Shown: positions 18,592-27,067, numbered from the stretch's first letter. The stretch is 31,187 bases of DNA from JAEUIG01 sp046349775 (GCA_046349775.1 JAXMBS010000066.1:1-31187), one strand, 5' to 3'. The notes: generated from the letters alone by a model not told the origin. A program made the numbers and translations.

Positions 18592-19581
18592 CTATGCGTG
18601 CAGTTCGACGAGATCGCGGTCGCTCAAGACGTAATCGCGGCCGACGGTCTGTCCTCCGGTGCCGTCCGGCGCCCAGATTTTGGCGTACTTCAGGCTCGCG
18701 GCCAGGTCCCGATGGACCTTCGTTGCCAGATCCTCCACCGTCCCGCCGCGCGGGATCGTGTACGGATCGACATAGTCCGCCGGTTTGCCGGGTTTTTTCG
18801 TGTAGGCCCGAATCACGTCGAGCGAATCGTAGACGGCGCTGCGCAGCGCCGCCACCGACTCCGGTCGATCCAGTTCGATATTCAGCAACTGGAACGGGCA
18901 CGGGGCCAATTCTCGCAGGAACTCGACCCGCGTGGCGGCGTCCGGATCGTCCGCATGCGTCACGACCAGCAGCGTCCTGACGTGCACGATCGACAAGTCC
19001 TCTTCATCGAGCCCGCTCATGACATCGAGCTGAGTTTTTCGCGATCGTAACTGCTCGATGACGGCGGCCGTCTGCTCGGGCGCGTCGTCGGAACTGCCGT
19101 CGAAGCAGAGCAGCACGGCGTCGGCCGAGCGGACGAAGCCGGTCAGATACGGTTCGATGTGATGCTCGGTGATCGGCGGCGTGTCGATGAGCTGCACGTG
19201 GACGTCTTCCCAGGTCATCATCCCCGGCAGCGGCTCGCGCGTGGTGAAGGGGTACGGGGCGACCTCCGGCTGCGCGTTGGTGAGTTCCTGCAGCACGCGA
19301 CTCTTGCCGGCATTGGGAGCGCCGATCAGGATGACGGTCCCGGCCCCTTGCCGCGGAATCCGGTAGCTTTTCGCCGCCTTCGGCGCCGATTTCTCGACCT
19401 GGACTTCCTCACGGGCTTCCTTCAGCCGCGTCTTGAGGTCCGCCTGCAGCTTTTCCGTCCCCTTGTGCTTGGGGATCAGCGTGAGCATCTGCTCCAGGCA
19501 GTCGACTCGCTCCTGCGCCGTCTGCGCCTTGCGATACGCTTCCTCGGCTTTCGAATACTGGGGGGTGAGGTTCGCGGGCAT
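18592..19581 (-). CDS. Obg/DRG-like GTPase with C-terminal TGS domain
   Basis: A 329-residue GTPase. Residues 1-75 are helical and charged, possibly a coiled coil. The G domain has G1 GAPNAGKS (87-94), threonines for G2 at 113-114 (PFTT) and G3 DTPP (133-136). The expected G4 NKxD reads THAD (208-211), so the two residues that normally contact guanine are changed. A TGS domain (about 268-328, VDPYTIPRGGTVEDLA) ends the protein, as in DRG and related ribosome- or tRNA-linked GTPases. Role in translation is inferred from the family only. The ATG at 19581 lies directly beside an octamer repeat array. Confidence 0.85.
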   Translation of the reverse strand: MPANLTPQYSKAEEAYRKAQTAQERVDCLEQMLTLIPKHKGTEKLQADLKTRLKEAREEVQVEKSAPKAAKSYRIPRQGAGTVILIGAPNAGKSRVLQELTNAQPEVAPYPFTTREPLPGMMTWEDVHVQLIDTPPITEHHIEPYLTGFVRSADAVLLCFDGSSDDAPEQTAAVIEQLRSRKTQLDVMSGLDEEDLSIVHVRTLLVVTHADDPDAATRVEFLRELAPCPFQLLNIELDRPESVAALRSAVYDSLDVIRAYTKKPGKPADYVDPYTIPRGGTVEDLATKVHRDLAASLKYAKIWAPDGTGGQTVGRDYVLSDRDLVELHA

Positions 19582-19589
19582 TGCAGCAG

Positions 19590-19767
19590 GAGCAGAGGGG
19601 CAAAGGTGCAGAGGTTCAAAGGGAAGAATCTACCCTCGTTCCCAAACTCCTGTTTGGGAACGCACTGCCGCGAAGCTCCTGCTTCGCCGATTGAGCGTTG
19701 TGACCGATCATTTGTTTTGAATCGACCGTTCCTCCCTTTGCCCCTCTAAACCTTTGCACCTTCCCAC
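19590..19767. repeat. Composite repeat: 8-bp arrays flanking two hairpins
   Basis: Four octamers (GAGCAGAG, GGGCAAAG and two like them) run from 19590 to 19621. Four reverse-oriented ones (CTTTGCCC, CTCTAAAC and two more) run from 19736 to 19767. Between them sit two palindromes with identical TCCT loops: an 11-bp stem at 19637-19662 (CGTTCCCAAAC arm) and a 7-bp stem at 19670-19687 (GCGAAGC arm). The block fills the space from the upstream gene's stop to the GTPase start exactly. No coding capacity was seen. Confidence 0.8.
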
Positions 19768-22030
19768 TCATTTCAGTCCCTCCAGCGCCTCGCGAAGCTG
19801 CTCCACCCGCTCGATCACCAGCCCTTCCGGCCGGCGCTCCAGGATCCAGTCCGCTTCGACCAGCCCCTCTTCGGCACGGCGGGTGTTGTAGCACAGCACC
19901 GCTTTGAACAGTCGGTCTTCCACCGAATCCGGCTGCAGCGCGAGGATGACGTCGGTGTATCGCAGCGCTGCTTCCGCATTGCTGGCGCCATTAGCGACGC
20001 CGATCAGGTTGCGGAGCATCCGCACGATGATCTCCGTCGGTGATTGCGGTCGCAGATAATCTTCGCTCCACTCAACACCGCGAGTTGCGACCAGCGCCAT
20101 CGCCTCGGCCTGCGTCATCGTCCGGCCGCGATCGAAGACGTCGATCAGGTGCGATTGACCGTCGGCCGTGGACTGCGCGACGAAATGCCCAGGCAAACCG
20201 ATGCCAACGGCATCAACTCCGACACGTTTCGCCAGCTCGACGTACACCACGGCCAGCGTGATCGGCAGCCCTTCCCGGTCGTCGAGGACCTCGTTCAGGT
20301 AGCTGTTTGAGGCCGTGTAATAGCTGGTCCGCGCGCCGTGGAATCCCTGCTCCTCGAACAGAAACCGGTGAAATGCCGCCAGCCGATTCGCGGCGGAAAT
20401 CTCCGCCGGCAGCGACTTCAGGAACTCATCCGCCAGGTCCTGCACCGCTTGCATGTAGAAATCGACGTCGACCTCGTCGTTGTCGAGCAGCGCCAACAGC
20501 AATGCGGCGCGGAGCAATTCGCCGTTGCCGCCGTCCGGCGGTTGCAGCGCCGCCTTGATCTGGTCCCGGACCTGCTGCGCGTGAACTGCCGTGGAGAGCT
20601 CCCGCAGTCGTTGCGCCTGCCGCTCCAGTTGCCGGGCGCGGTCGTCCAGCGCATGCCGTCCGGCCAGCCCGGTCTGCTCGACGTCGCCGATCAGGGTCGA
20701 CCGCGGCGGCCGATCGGTCGCAATGTCGTTGACCAGCTCAGCGACGCGCGCCGCGATCTCCGGATCCGCACGTTCCGTCGGCAGCTCCGAGCCGAGTGCA
20801 AACGCCTTGAACTCGGCCGTCGTGTGGCGGAACTTCGCGAGTCCCACCTTGCCCGATGTATACCGGGTGTCCTCAACCTCGAACACCAGTTCGTCATTGC
20901 AGTAGCACTGAAACTTTCCGGCATCGACGCGGACCCGGATCCGGTTCCAGTCTCCCGGCCGGTAGTGGGGACTCCGCGCCTCGCGGAGGACATGCCATTC
21001 GTAGACCGTTTCGCCGTCGAACCGGCTGAACCGCAACTGTCCGCTGCTGGGATAGAACCCGTAGTGCCGGTCGCCGCCGTCGGAGTGAAACACGAGCCCG
21101 GCGAGCGCCGTCCTCTTCCTTCATCTTCACGGAGACAGCGATCTCGAACGGCGTCGCCGGCACTTCGCGCGTCGACAGGCACAGCGAGCGCCCGCCGAAC
21201 TGCGTGCCCATTCCCTCCGCGCGGATATGCCCGGCCCGCTGCGTCCAGCGCACGGCGTCTTGTGCCGCCTGCCAGTATTTCGGATTCAGGACGCCGATCG
21301 TCAGCCAGCGGTCCATCGGGATCGGATTCGGCTCGTCCAGCAGCGGCTTGAGCGCCTGGGCGACGACCGCGTATCCCAGATTCTCGGTCACAAGCGATTT
21401 CAGCGTCAGCAACCCGTGCACGCGGCCTTCGAGGTCCACAACCGGTCCGCCGCTGTTTCCCTGCTCGATCGGAATCGCCAGCTGGATCATCGGCTGGCCG
21501 TCCACCTCCTCGCGCAGGGCGGAGACGATCCCCGTCACCACGCTGTGTTCCAGCCCCTGTGGATTCCCGAACGCCACCAGCGCCTGCCCCTGGACGAGCG
21601 AGTCGTCGGGCGCAATCGGCAGCGCCGGGAGATCGGAGGCGTCAATCTTCAGAATCGCGAGATCATGGGCTCGATCGTGCGCATGAATCGTCGTGACCGG
21701 GAACTGCCGTCCATCCAGAAGCTGCACCGTGACCGGCCGCGCTTCGCCGATAACGTGCAGGTTCGTGGCGATCAGCCCCTCCGCCGCGACGATGAACCCG
21801 GAGCCGATTCCCTGCGGCGTCCCGTCGCGCCCGGCAAAGCGAATCACGACAACCGACGGCTGCACGCGGGCCGTCAACGCCTCAATCCCCGGCGGCGCGA
21901 TCGGCGCCGCTGCGGCTTGTGCCGGAGTGGCCGTCTGAGCAGGAGTGGCTTCATCCGCATTTGCAGGCCTGCATGCCGTTAACCATGCCGCCACGAGCAA
22001 GAATCTGACGCCAATTCGGAACCACCGCAT
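19768..22030 (-). CDS. Lipoprotein-type HtrA protease fused to LamG-like and SirB1-like domains (one frameshift)
   Basis: The N-terminus (MRWFRIG, hydrophobic core, LTAC at 17-20) looks like a lipoprotein signal, with Cys20 the likely lipid site; an ordinary Sec signal is the alternative. A trypsin-like domain follows with His92 (NLHV), Asp123 (HDLAIL) and Ser193 (GNSGGP). No PDZ domain is seen. Next comes a beta-rich LamG/DUF1080-like domain (FHSDGGDRHYGFYP and GKVGLAKFR), then a SirB1-type transglutaminase-like domain (SYLNEVLDDREGLPITLA, GIGLPGHF) with TPR-like helices to the end. One extra base near 21107 breaks the frame inside the LamG-like domain; removing it restores one chain of about 754 residues. 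The ATG at 22030 is preferred to the opening at 22132, which would bury the signal. A role in envelope protein quality control is inferred. Confidence 0.82.
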
Positions 22031-22124
22031 ACTGTTCGTCCCGTCTGTCGATAAGCACGGCCGGCGCGCACCCCAGCCATGCGAGTCCATCAATCGTAGC
22101 AGGTCGACGACCGCCATTCCCCAG

Positions 22125-22187
22125 CCCACCACTCACCGCTCACCACTCACCCTCCTACCCACCACCAACTAACCACTACCAACTCCC
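22125..22187. repeat. Nine consecutive 7-bp tandem repeats upstream of rpiB
   Basis: Nine heptamers in a row keep an exact 7-bp period, with units such as CTCACCG and CTCACCA. The array lies in the divergent promoter region between the protease fusion and rpiB, 10 bp upstream of a good -10 element for rpiB. Confidence 0.8.
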
Positions 22188-22197
22188 TCCCCCGCGG

Positions 22198-22203
22198 TAT
22201 ACT
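22198..22203 (+). promoter_or_regulatory. -10 element for rpiB
   Basis: TATACT (five of six bases match consensus) lies 35 nt upstream of the GTG start. The -35 position falls in the heptamer array and does not resemble TTGACA, so an activator or a different -35 may be used. Confidence 0.45.
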
Positions 22204-22238
22204 GCCCAAGCGGCCACCACCTCTCCGGAGCACTTCCC

Positions 22239-22913
22239 GTGCTGATCGCACTCGCTTCCGACCATGCGGGGTTCGAGTACAAGGAACGCCTCAAGCTGTT
22301 CCTGATCGAGGCCGGACACGTCATCGACGACTTCGGCGTCGACTCCAACGAGCCGGCCGATTATCCGCTGTGCATCCGGCCGTGTGCAGAAGCGGTCGCC
22401 GCCGGCGAAGTCGATCGAGGGATCATCTTCGGCGGCTCCGGCAACGGCGAAGCGATCGTGGCGAACCGCGTGCCCGGCATTCGCTGCACGCTCTGCTGGA
22501 ATGTCAAATCGGCCCAGTTTGGACGGCTGCACAACGATGCCAATATGCTCTCAATGGGCCAGCGGATGTTGACGTTCGAGGAGGCCCAGGCGATCGTTGA
22601 AGTCTGGCTCAATACGCCCTTCGAAGGGGGCCGCCACCTCCGCCGCATCCGGCAGATCGATCAGCCAATGCCGCCGTCGACGGATTCGGCGCCCCGCCGG
22701 ATCGCATTGCCGCACCGCGCCGATTTCACAGAGGAAGCGAAGTTCATCTGCGGCTCATGCCGGCAGGAGTTCGTGTTCCCGGTCGACGTCACCGATGGCC
22801 CTCGGCAGCAGTTCGTCGAGGAATGCCCGATCTGCAGCCACGAGAATGTCATCCGCATTGAGGTCAATGACGACGGAATCCAGGTGCGGGATGAACGGGA
22901 CCTGACGGTGTAG
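22239..22913 (+). CDS. rpiB: Ribose-5-phosphate isomerase B with C-terminal CPXCG-like zinc ribbon
   Basis: Interconverts ribose-5-phosphate and ribulose-5-phosphate in the pentose phosphate pathway. Residues 1-140 are RpiB: SDHAG at 7-11, GGSGNGE at 65-71 and His98. The catalytic Cys of E. coli RpiB is replaced by Gly, and Glu71 stands where the Mycobacterium tuberculosis enzyme has its base, so this is the Mtb-type active site. Residues ~160-224 are an extra zinc-ribbon-like part with Cys171, Cys174, Cys196 and Cys199, resembling the CPXCG cysteine-rich family (FVEECPIC). The GTG start is supported by GGAG at 22227-22230, 8 nt upstream. Normal RpiB ends near 150 residues, so the ribbon is a fusion; its role is unknown. 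Confidence 0.9.
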   Translation: MLIALASDHAGFEYKERLKLFLIEAGHVIDDFGVDSNEPADYPLCIRPCAEAVAAGEVDRGIIFGGSGNGEAIVANRVPGIRCTLCWNVKSAQFGRLHNDANMLSMGQRMLTFEEAQAIVEVWLNTPFEGGRHLRRIRQIDQPMPPSTDSAPRRIALPHRADFTEEAKFICGSCRQEFVFPVDVTDGPRQQFVEECPICSHENVIRIEVNDDGIQVRDERDLTV

Positions 22914-22930
22914 GGCCGGCTGTGCCGGCC
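22914..22930 (+). terminator. Hairpin right after rpiB
   Basis: GGCCGGC and GCCGGCC form a perfect 7-bp stem with loop TGT immediately after the rpiB stop codon. A short T-run (ACTTTTA) follows about 10 nt later. It may be a terminator or a dispersed palindrome. Confidence 0.5.
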
Positions 22931-23865
22931 GAGTCAGACTTTTACGCTACTTCAAAGCCGGTTCGCGGGTGGCCCAGACGCCCTGCGACGTTCAATGACA
23001 GGAACAGCGCCATTCGCAGTCTGCCCCCAGCGGATGGTGACAACACTCGCGACCGCTGGGCGATCTGCCGGCCAGCGGGTTAAAACCGCGGCACTCACGG
23101 CAGATCGCCCCCAGCCACGCTTCGCTCGTGGGGCGTCAGAGCGACGGCCCGCCGGCGGGATAAGAGCCAGGAATGCGGCGGACAGCCGGCCACACGGCTC
23201 TTGGAGAGAACCATCCCAATGCCGGTCAACCGAACTGCAGAACAGCTCGTCAGTTCGTGGTCTGGCTATCGCTGTCGTTTGATCGCGGCAGCAAGCGCTT
23301 TCGCGCGAATATGAAGCAGCCATTGAACAACTCAGGGTTTGAGCGAAACTGCACATCCAAGGAGAAGCGGTCTTAAGCGGCGTATCACCGTAGGCGCCGC
23401 TACTCGGCAAATCGATAGACCCTGAGCTGAAAGGACACAGAACCCGCGAATTGCGAGAACCCTCGATTTGAAGCACACTGGGTCAAAGAAACGCCTCGGC
23501 CCGTGGACGGATACACCGTGAAGAATGGTCGTTTTTATTCCGGGTGAGGGTTGGAATTAGACTGGCCAACTCCTTCGTCACGGCACGGACTGCATCACGA
23601 ATTAATGGCCGAAAGCGCACATGTGCGGACACCAGAGAGAGTGCTCGCAACAGGCTCACATTCAGGGGTTGGGTTGTCAAGGTGAACTCGCCGTTCGAAT
23701 CTTGGGAGAGAGCCGCGCGGTACAAGTCCTGCCGTGAATCGCGGCTCAACTCCAATTCTGATTCTTCCTTGAAGACGTGGCGGTCGCATGGCAGAGCGTC
23801 TGCGGAAGAGTCGAAGAGAACCGCCGGATCTGAGCCGCCGCCCTCCGCGTCGTGTCTCACGGACT
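22931..23865. other. Gene-poor region with a strong inverted repeat
   Basis: About 935 bp without a convincing gene: the open frames have skewed Arg/Ser/Cys composition and no family features. It contains a 13-bp perfect inverted repeat, GGGCGATCTGCCG (23058-23070) and its complement (23098-23110), with a smaller GCGG/CCGC stem inside. CACG/CGTG around CTTCGCT follows near 23116. No transposase remnant was recognised. Confidence 0.5.
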
Positions 23866-25204
23866 TCAAATCCGTCCGTTGCTCGCGGCAGGCACGTATC
23901 CGCCTCCGCGTCGCCGATGAACCACTCCGCTGCGGATCCCAACGAACAACCGCCCCAGCCGCATCCCGCCGCGATGTTGCCCAGATGGCACACGCTCACC
24001 GACCGATGCTGGCTCACGACGTCCGAAATCGGCCGCTGCCGCGACAGCGTGCAGTCGTAGAAGTTCCCCATGTGGTTCTTGATCGCATCCAGCTTGCCGG
24101 TGCGGATGGGGCGCTCGAAATTGTCGTGAGTGTAGAGCTGAAACGCCGCGGCTCGAACGGTTGTGAGGCCAGGTCCTCGACCGGCTTGCCGGCGACAGTC
24201 CCGCGGTTCACGAAGATCCGGCCGGCGTCCCCCTCGAACATGATGCCGTTGCGGGTGTACTCCCCGCGCGGTGATTCGAAAACTTCCAGAACCACGCCGT
24301 CGTCATAGCGGAACGTCGCGTGATAGCTGGTCGCGACGTTGAACGTCCGTCCCTCGCTCTGCGGAAACGTCGCCTCGGCCGTGATCTCGACCGGCCCGGT
24401 GTGCTGCTTCCCCATTCCCCACTGGGCGATGTCGATATGATGCGCGCCGGTGTCCGTCATCTCGCCGCCGGAGTACTCGTACCACCAGCGGAACGTGTAG
24501 TGCGATCGCTCCTCGACGTACGGCACGTCCGGCGTCTGCCCCTGCCACAGGTTCCAGTTGAAATGCCGCGGCACCGGCGCGGTCTCGAACGGCCCCCCCT
24601 GCGGATTCGGAGACATGACGACCGTCGCCTTTTGCAACTTGCCGATCCGCCCGGCGCGGACCAGCTCGCAGCCGAGCCGAAAGTTGTGATCGCTCCGCTG
24701 CCACGTGCCGACCTGCACCACGCGCCCGGTCTCCTCGACGACGCGGGCGATCAGTTTGCCTTCGTCAATCGTCAGCGTCAGCGGCTTCTCGCAGTAGACG
24801 TCCTTGCCGGCGCGGCAGGCGTCGATGAGCATCTTCGCGTGCCAGTGATCCGGCGCGCCGATCGTGACGACGTCGATCTCGTCTCGCGCCAGCAGGTCGC
24901 GATAATCTTCAAAGATCGCCGGCGTACTGCCGAACGCCGCCCGCGCCTGCTCGCGCACGTGCTTGTCGACATCGCAGATCGCCACCACGTCGCCAAACGC
25001 CAGCGCCTCGCGGGCGATCACCGTCCCCTGGTACCGCATCCCGATCGACCCGATCCGCCACCGGTCATTCGGCGACTTCGGCTCAGTCTGGTTCGCGGCG
25101 GCAGTCGTCCAAGCATGCGGCACCCATGCCGTCCCGGCGAGAGCGGCCGTTGCGCCGATGAACGTACGTCGGCTTGCCTTGGAGGAATGCGATCGAGAAT
25201 TCAT
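23866..25204 (-). CDS. Tat-exported Gfo/Idh/MocA-family oxidoreductase, frame-broken near its end
   Basis: An NAD(P)-dependent sugar or inositol oxidoreductase of about 445 residues. The ATG at 25204 gives a Tat signal (SRRTFIG at 11-17 and a hydrophobic stretch), so it should be exported folded; an earlier in-frame start adds 8 residues. The N-terminal Rossmann domain has a degenerate glycine motif (GSIGMRYQG) and the conserved EKP triad in CEKPLTL. The C-terminal part has GGEMTDTGAHHID, typical of planctomycete members. One C is lost near 24147; adding it gives RRFQLYTHDNFERPIRTG. Another pair of shifts lies near 23.95-24.0 kb, so the exact stop is uncertain. The substrate cannot be told. 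Confidence 0.87.
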
Positions 25205-25252
25205 CGAGTGCGCTCGGTACAAAGGCATTCAGTTTCGAGTTCGACGATCTCT

Positions 25253-25365
25253 GTCGCCCCTCCGGGGCTTGGTCGACAATTGGGATCGGGACCGGGGGTT
25301 CCGTTCGGCTGCCGGCGGCAGCCTCACTCCACCCCCGGCTACATCCTTTCGCCCCTCCGGGGCTG
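25253..25365. repeat. Multi-hairpin GC-rich intergenic repeat
   Basis: Two identical hairpins GCCCC-TCC-GGGGC at 25256-25268 and 25351-25363 flank a longer stem (CCGGGGGT near 25292 with ACCCCCGG near 25331), which encloses a perfect GGCTGCC/GGCAGCC hairpin at 25307-25323. The layout resembles dispersed palindromic elements I recall from other planctomycete genomes. It lies upstream of the oxidoreductase, in a 241-bp space without a gene. Confidence 0.65.
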
Positions 25366-25445
25366 CCGTTCACCCAACGCACCCGCTTTCCGCTCTCGGC
25401 TTTCCGCGTTCGACCGCGACGGCAGAGCCGTCGGCTTGGGTGGAT

Positions 25446-26018
25446 TCAGCGTTGCGTCGCGCGTTCCCGCGCCTCAATCAACAGCTTGATCCACGGCTTC
25501 ACGTAGTGCCCGTGATCGTGGTAGGTCCGTCCGCTCACGAGATTCCCGTCCACCACGCACGGTTCATCGACAAACGTCCCGCCGCAGACTTCCAGGTCGT
25601 ACCGGCACTTCGGGACCGTCGCCATCCGTCGCCCCTTCACGCACCCCGCATACGCCGGAATCTCGACGCCGTGACACACCGACGCGATCGGTTTGTTCTT
25701 CTCGAAGAAATGCTTCGTGATCCGGATCAGGTCCTTGTCATAGCGGATGTATTCCGGGGCGCGCCCCCCGCTGTAAAAGATCCCCAGGTACTCCTCCGGG
25801 TTGATCTCGCGGAACGCGACGTCGGTCTGGATCGTGTACCCCTCCCACTCCTTGGTGATCGTCCACCCCGGCTTCACTTCGTGCAGCACCATCTGGTAGC
25901 GATGCCGTTCCGGTCCGGCGATGACCGGCACGAACCCGTCTTCCTGCAGCCGGAACACCGGGTACAGCGTGTCCATCGTTTCAGATGCATCGCCGACAAT
26001 GATCAACACGCGATTCAT
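25446..26018 (-). CDS. DJ-1/PfpI-family protein
   Basis: A 190-residue class I glutamine amidotransferase-like protein. The nucleophile elbow is Cys115-His116-Gly117 in SVCHGVEI; Glu13 is the likely partner of the cysteine, and YSGGRAPEYIRYD matches the family. Known members act as deglycases, chaperones, proteases or hydratases, so the activity is not settled. The ATG at 26018 begins the first beta strand (RVLIIVGD); CGGGAG-like sequence upstream (minus strand reads cctcccgg in reverse) gives no clear Shine-Dalgarno. A 9-bp tandem repeat array starts 12 bp upstream. Confidence 0.88.
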   Translation of the reverse strand: MNRVLIIVGDASETMDTLYPVFRLQEDGFVPVIAGPERHRYQMVLHEVKPGWTITKEWEGYTIQTDVAFREINPEEYLGIFYSGGRAPEYIRYDKDLIRITKHFFEKNKPIASVCHGVEIPAYAGCVKGRRMATVPKCRYDLEVCGGTFVDEPCVVDGNLVSGRTYHDHGHYVKPWIKLLIEARERATQR

Positions 26019-26029
26019 GTTCCCTCCGG

Positions 26030-26074
26030 GAGTGCGAAATGTACGAAGAGTATGAAAAGTGCGAAGAGTGTTAG
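26030..26074. repeat. 9-bp tandem repeats
   Basis: Four nonamers ending in GAA (such as GAGTGCGAA and ATGTACGAA) and a fifth degenerate one follow each other without a break. They lie just upstream of the DJ-1/PfpI gene. Confidence 0.7.
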
Positions 26075-26092
26075 CCGGTCGCGATTGTCATC

Positions 26093-26127
26093 CCTTGACC
26101 TTCAGCCCTCAACCCTTAGCCCCCCAT
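26093..26127. repeat. 7-bp tandem repeats overlapping a gene end
   Basis: Heptamers such as CCTTGAC, CTTCAGC and three variants run from 26093 to 26127, so the array overlaps the last codons of the membrane protein gene that ends at 26109. Confidence 0.6.
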
Positions 26128-26570
26128 TCCGCCACCGGCCGGCTCTCCGACCAGTGTCGGGTTGCCGCTTCGGGCACGCGCTGTTCGAGATGCACTTCCA
26201 CTCGGTCGTACTGCGTGACGTCGTGATGCGCTTTTGCCAGCGCCACAAGCCGCTCGGCCATCGCCTCGGATTTGGGCGCATCGGCATTTGGATCGAATTC
26301 CACGCGGACAATGATCCGCAGCGTGGCCGGGCTGTCGGCCCGGTGGCTCTTTTCGCGTCCGCCGATGGCGCGCGGGCTGGATCCCGGAAACTCGGCGTTG
26401 ATGGCGGTCTGCAGTTCGCGGAACGGCCGCGTGTAGAGTTCCCAGTACAGCCACAGCCCGGCGACCATCGTCAGGCCAAACAGCAGCATGCCGAACACCA
26501 CACGCCGGCCGGTCCGTGGACCGGATCGTACAGCCGTTGACGTTTCATTCACCGTGAGTGACCTTGCCAT
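26109..26570 (-). CDS. Single-pass membrane protein of unknown function
   Basis: A 153-residue protein that I do not recognise. A basic N-terminus (about 20 residues) is followed by one hydrophobic helix at about 23-43 (VVFGMLLFGLTMVAGLWLYW), then a soluble ~110-residue domain with alternating beta strands (LRIIVRVEF) and a His/Glu-rich stretch (AHHDVTQYDRVEVHLEQ). It is likely anchored with the C-terminal part outside the cytoplasm. Its last codons lie in a heptamer repeat array, so the final residues may not be conserved. Confidence 0.65.
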   Translation of the reverse strand: MARSLTVNETSTAVRSGPRTGRRVVFGMLLFGLTMVAGLWLYWELYTRPFRELQTAINAEFPGSSPRAIGGREKSHRADSPATLRIIVRVEFDPNADAPKSEAMAERLVALAKAHHDVTQYDRVEVHLEQRVPEAATRHWSESRPVAEWGAKG

Positions 26571-26643
26571 AAGAACTCAAACGTGGGTAGTGGGATCATT
26601 TGAAAAACTCTTTCGCCGACGACCGGCGGCATGAGCCAGTCGG

Positions 26644-26991
26644 TTAGGGAAACGGCTTAGGTAGCGTGCCTGCATTCAGCAGATCGCCATACGTCTTCGG
26701 GGGCTTTTCCGACACCTGCGCGGCGACCGTGTCAAGTGCCGCATCAATGTCTTTGCGGTTTTTGACTTTCTTCGCGCCTAGCGCCTTTTCCAACGCCTTG
26801 GCGTAAATGCTGCGTTGCACCTTATTCCTGCCGTGACATATTCCGCACTTCTGCACGCCGACCTGTTGTGCGACTTTGGGGTACTTCGCCGCAAATGCGT
26901 CCATGTATTGTTTCTGGGCATTGGACGAACGTTCGGCCGTGAAGAGCACACCCAACGTGGCCACCGCGAGGACAACCGTTTTGTAGCGCAT
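26644..26991 (-). CDS. Small exported cytochrome c-like protein
   Basis: A 115-residue protein with a Sec signal peptide (about 1-25, ending SSNA) and one heme-c-type motif CGICH at 49-53. The rest is Lys-rich and helical (NRKDIDAALDTVAAQ) and ends with KTYGDLLNAGTLPKPFP. No distant Met ligand is obvious, so heme attachment is suggested by CxxCH only. It would sit in the periplasm. GGAG a few bases before the ATG at 26991 (leftward) supports this start. It lies within a segment bounded by inverted repeats. Confidence 0.75.
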   Translation of the reverse strand: MRYKTVVLAVATLGVLFTAERSSNAQKQYMDAFAAKYPKVAQQVGVQKCGICHGRNKVQRSIYAKALEKALGAKKVKNRKDIDAALDTVAAQVSEKPPKTYGDLLNAGTLPKPFP

Positions 26992-27048
26992 GGTGTTCTC
27001 CAGGCCCGTGCTGGTACCAGCAGCATTCTACCACGGGCACACGAGAAA

Positions 27049-27067
27049 CCCCGCCACTTCGGCGGGG
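27049..27067 (-). terminator. GC-rich hairpin between divergent small genes
   Basis: CCCCGCC and GGCGGGG form a perfect 7-bp stem around ACTTC. Read on the minus strand it is followed by TTTCTC, so it could stop leftward transcription before the cytochrome-like gene. Confidence 0.45.

Noticed and set aside
22125..22187. CRISPR array
   Set aside because: The repeat unit is 7 bp with no spacers, and no cas gene is near.
22952..23476. 174-codon leftward frame in the gene-poor region
   Set aside because: Ser/Arg/Cys-heavy composition and it spans a strong inverted repeat; not protein-like.
23483..23869. 128-codon leftward frame after the oxidoreductase
   Set aside because: No start signal, no family feature, and it overlaps the frame-broken end of the oxidoreductase.
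23845..23900. Selenocysteine tRNA look-alike: ACGGA-CTTCAAA-TCCGT matches the tRNA-Sec anticodon arm including loop and TCA anticodon
   Set aside because: No T-loop (TTCGA) follows, no D-arm with GGTG precedes, and no acceptor stem pairs. The segment also reads as the end of the oxidoreductase.
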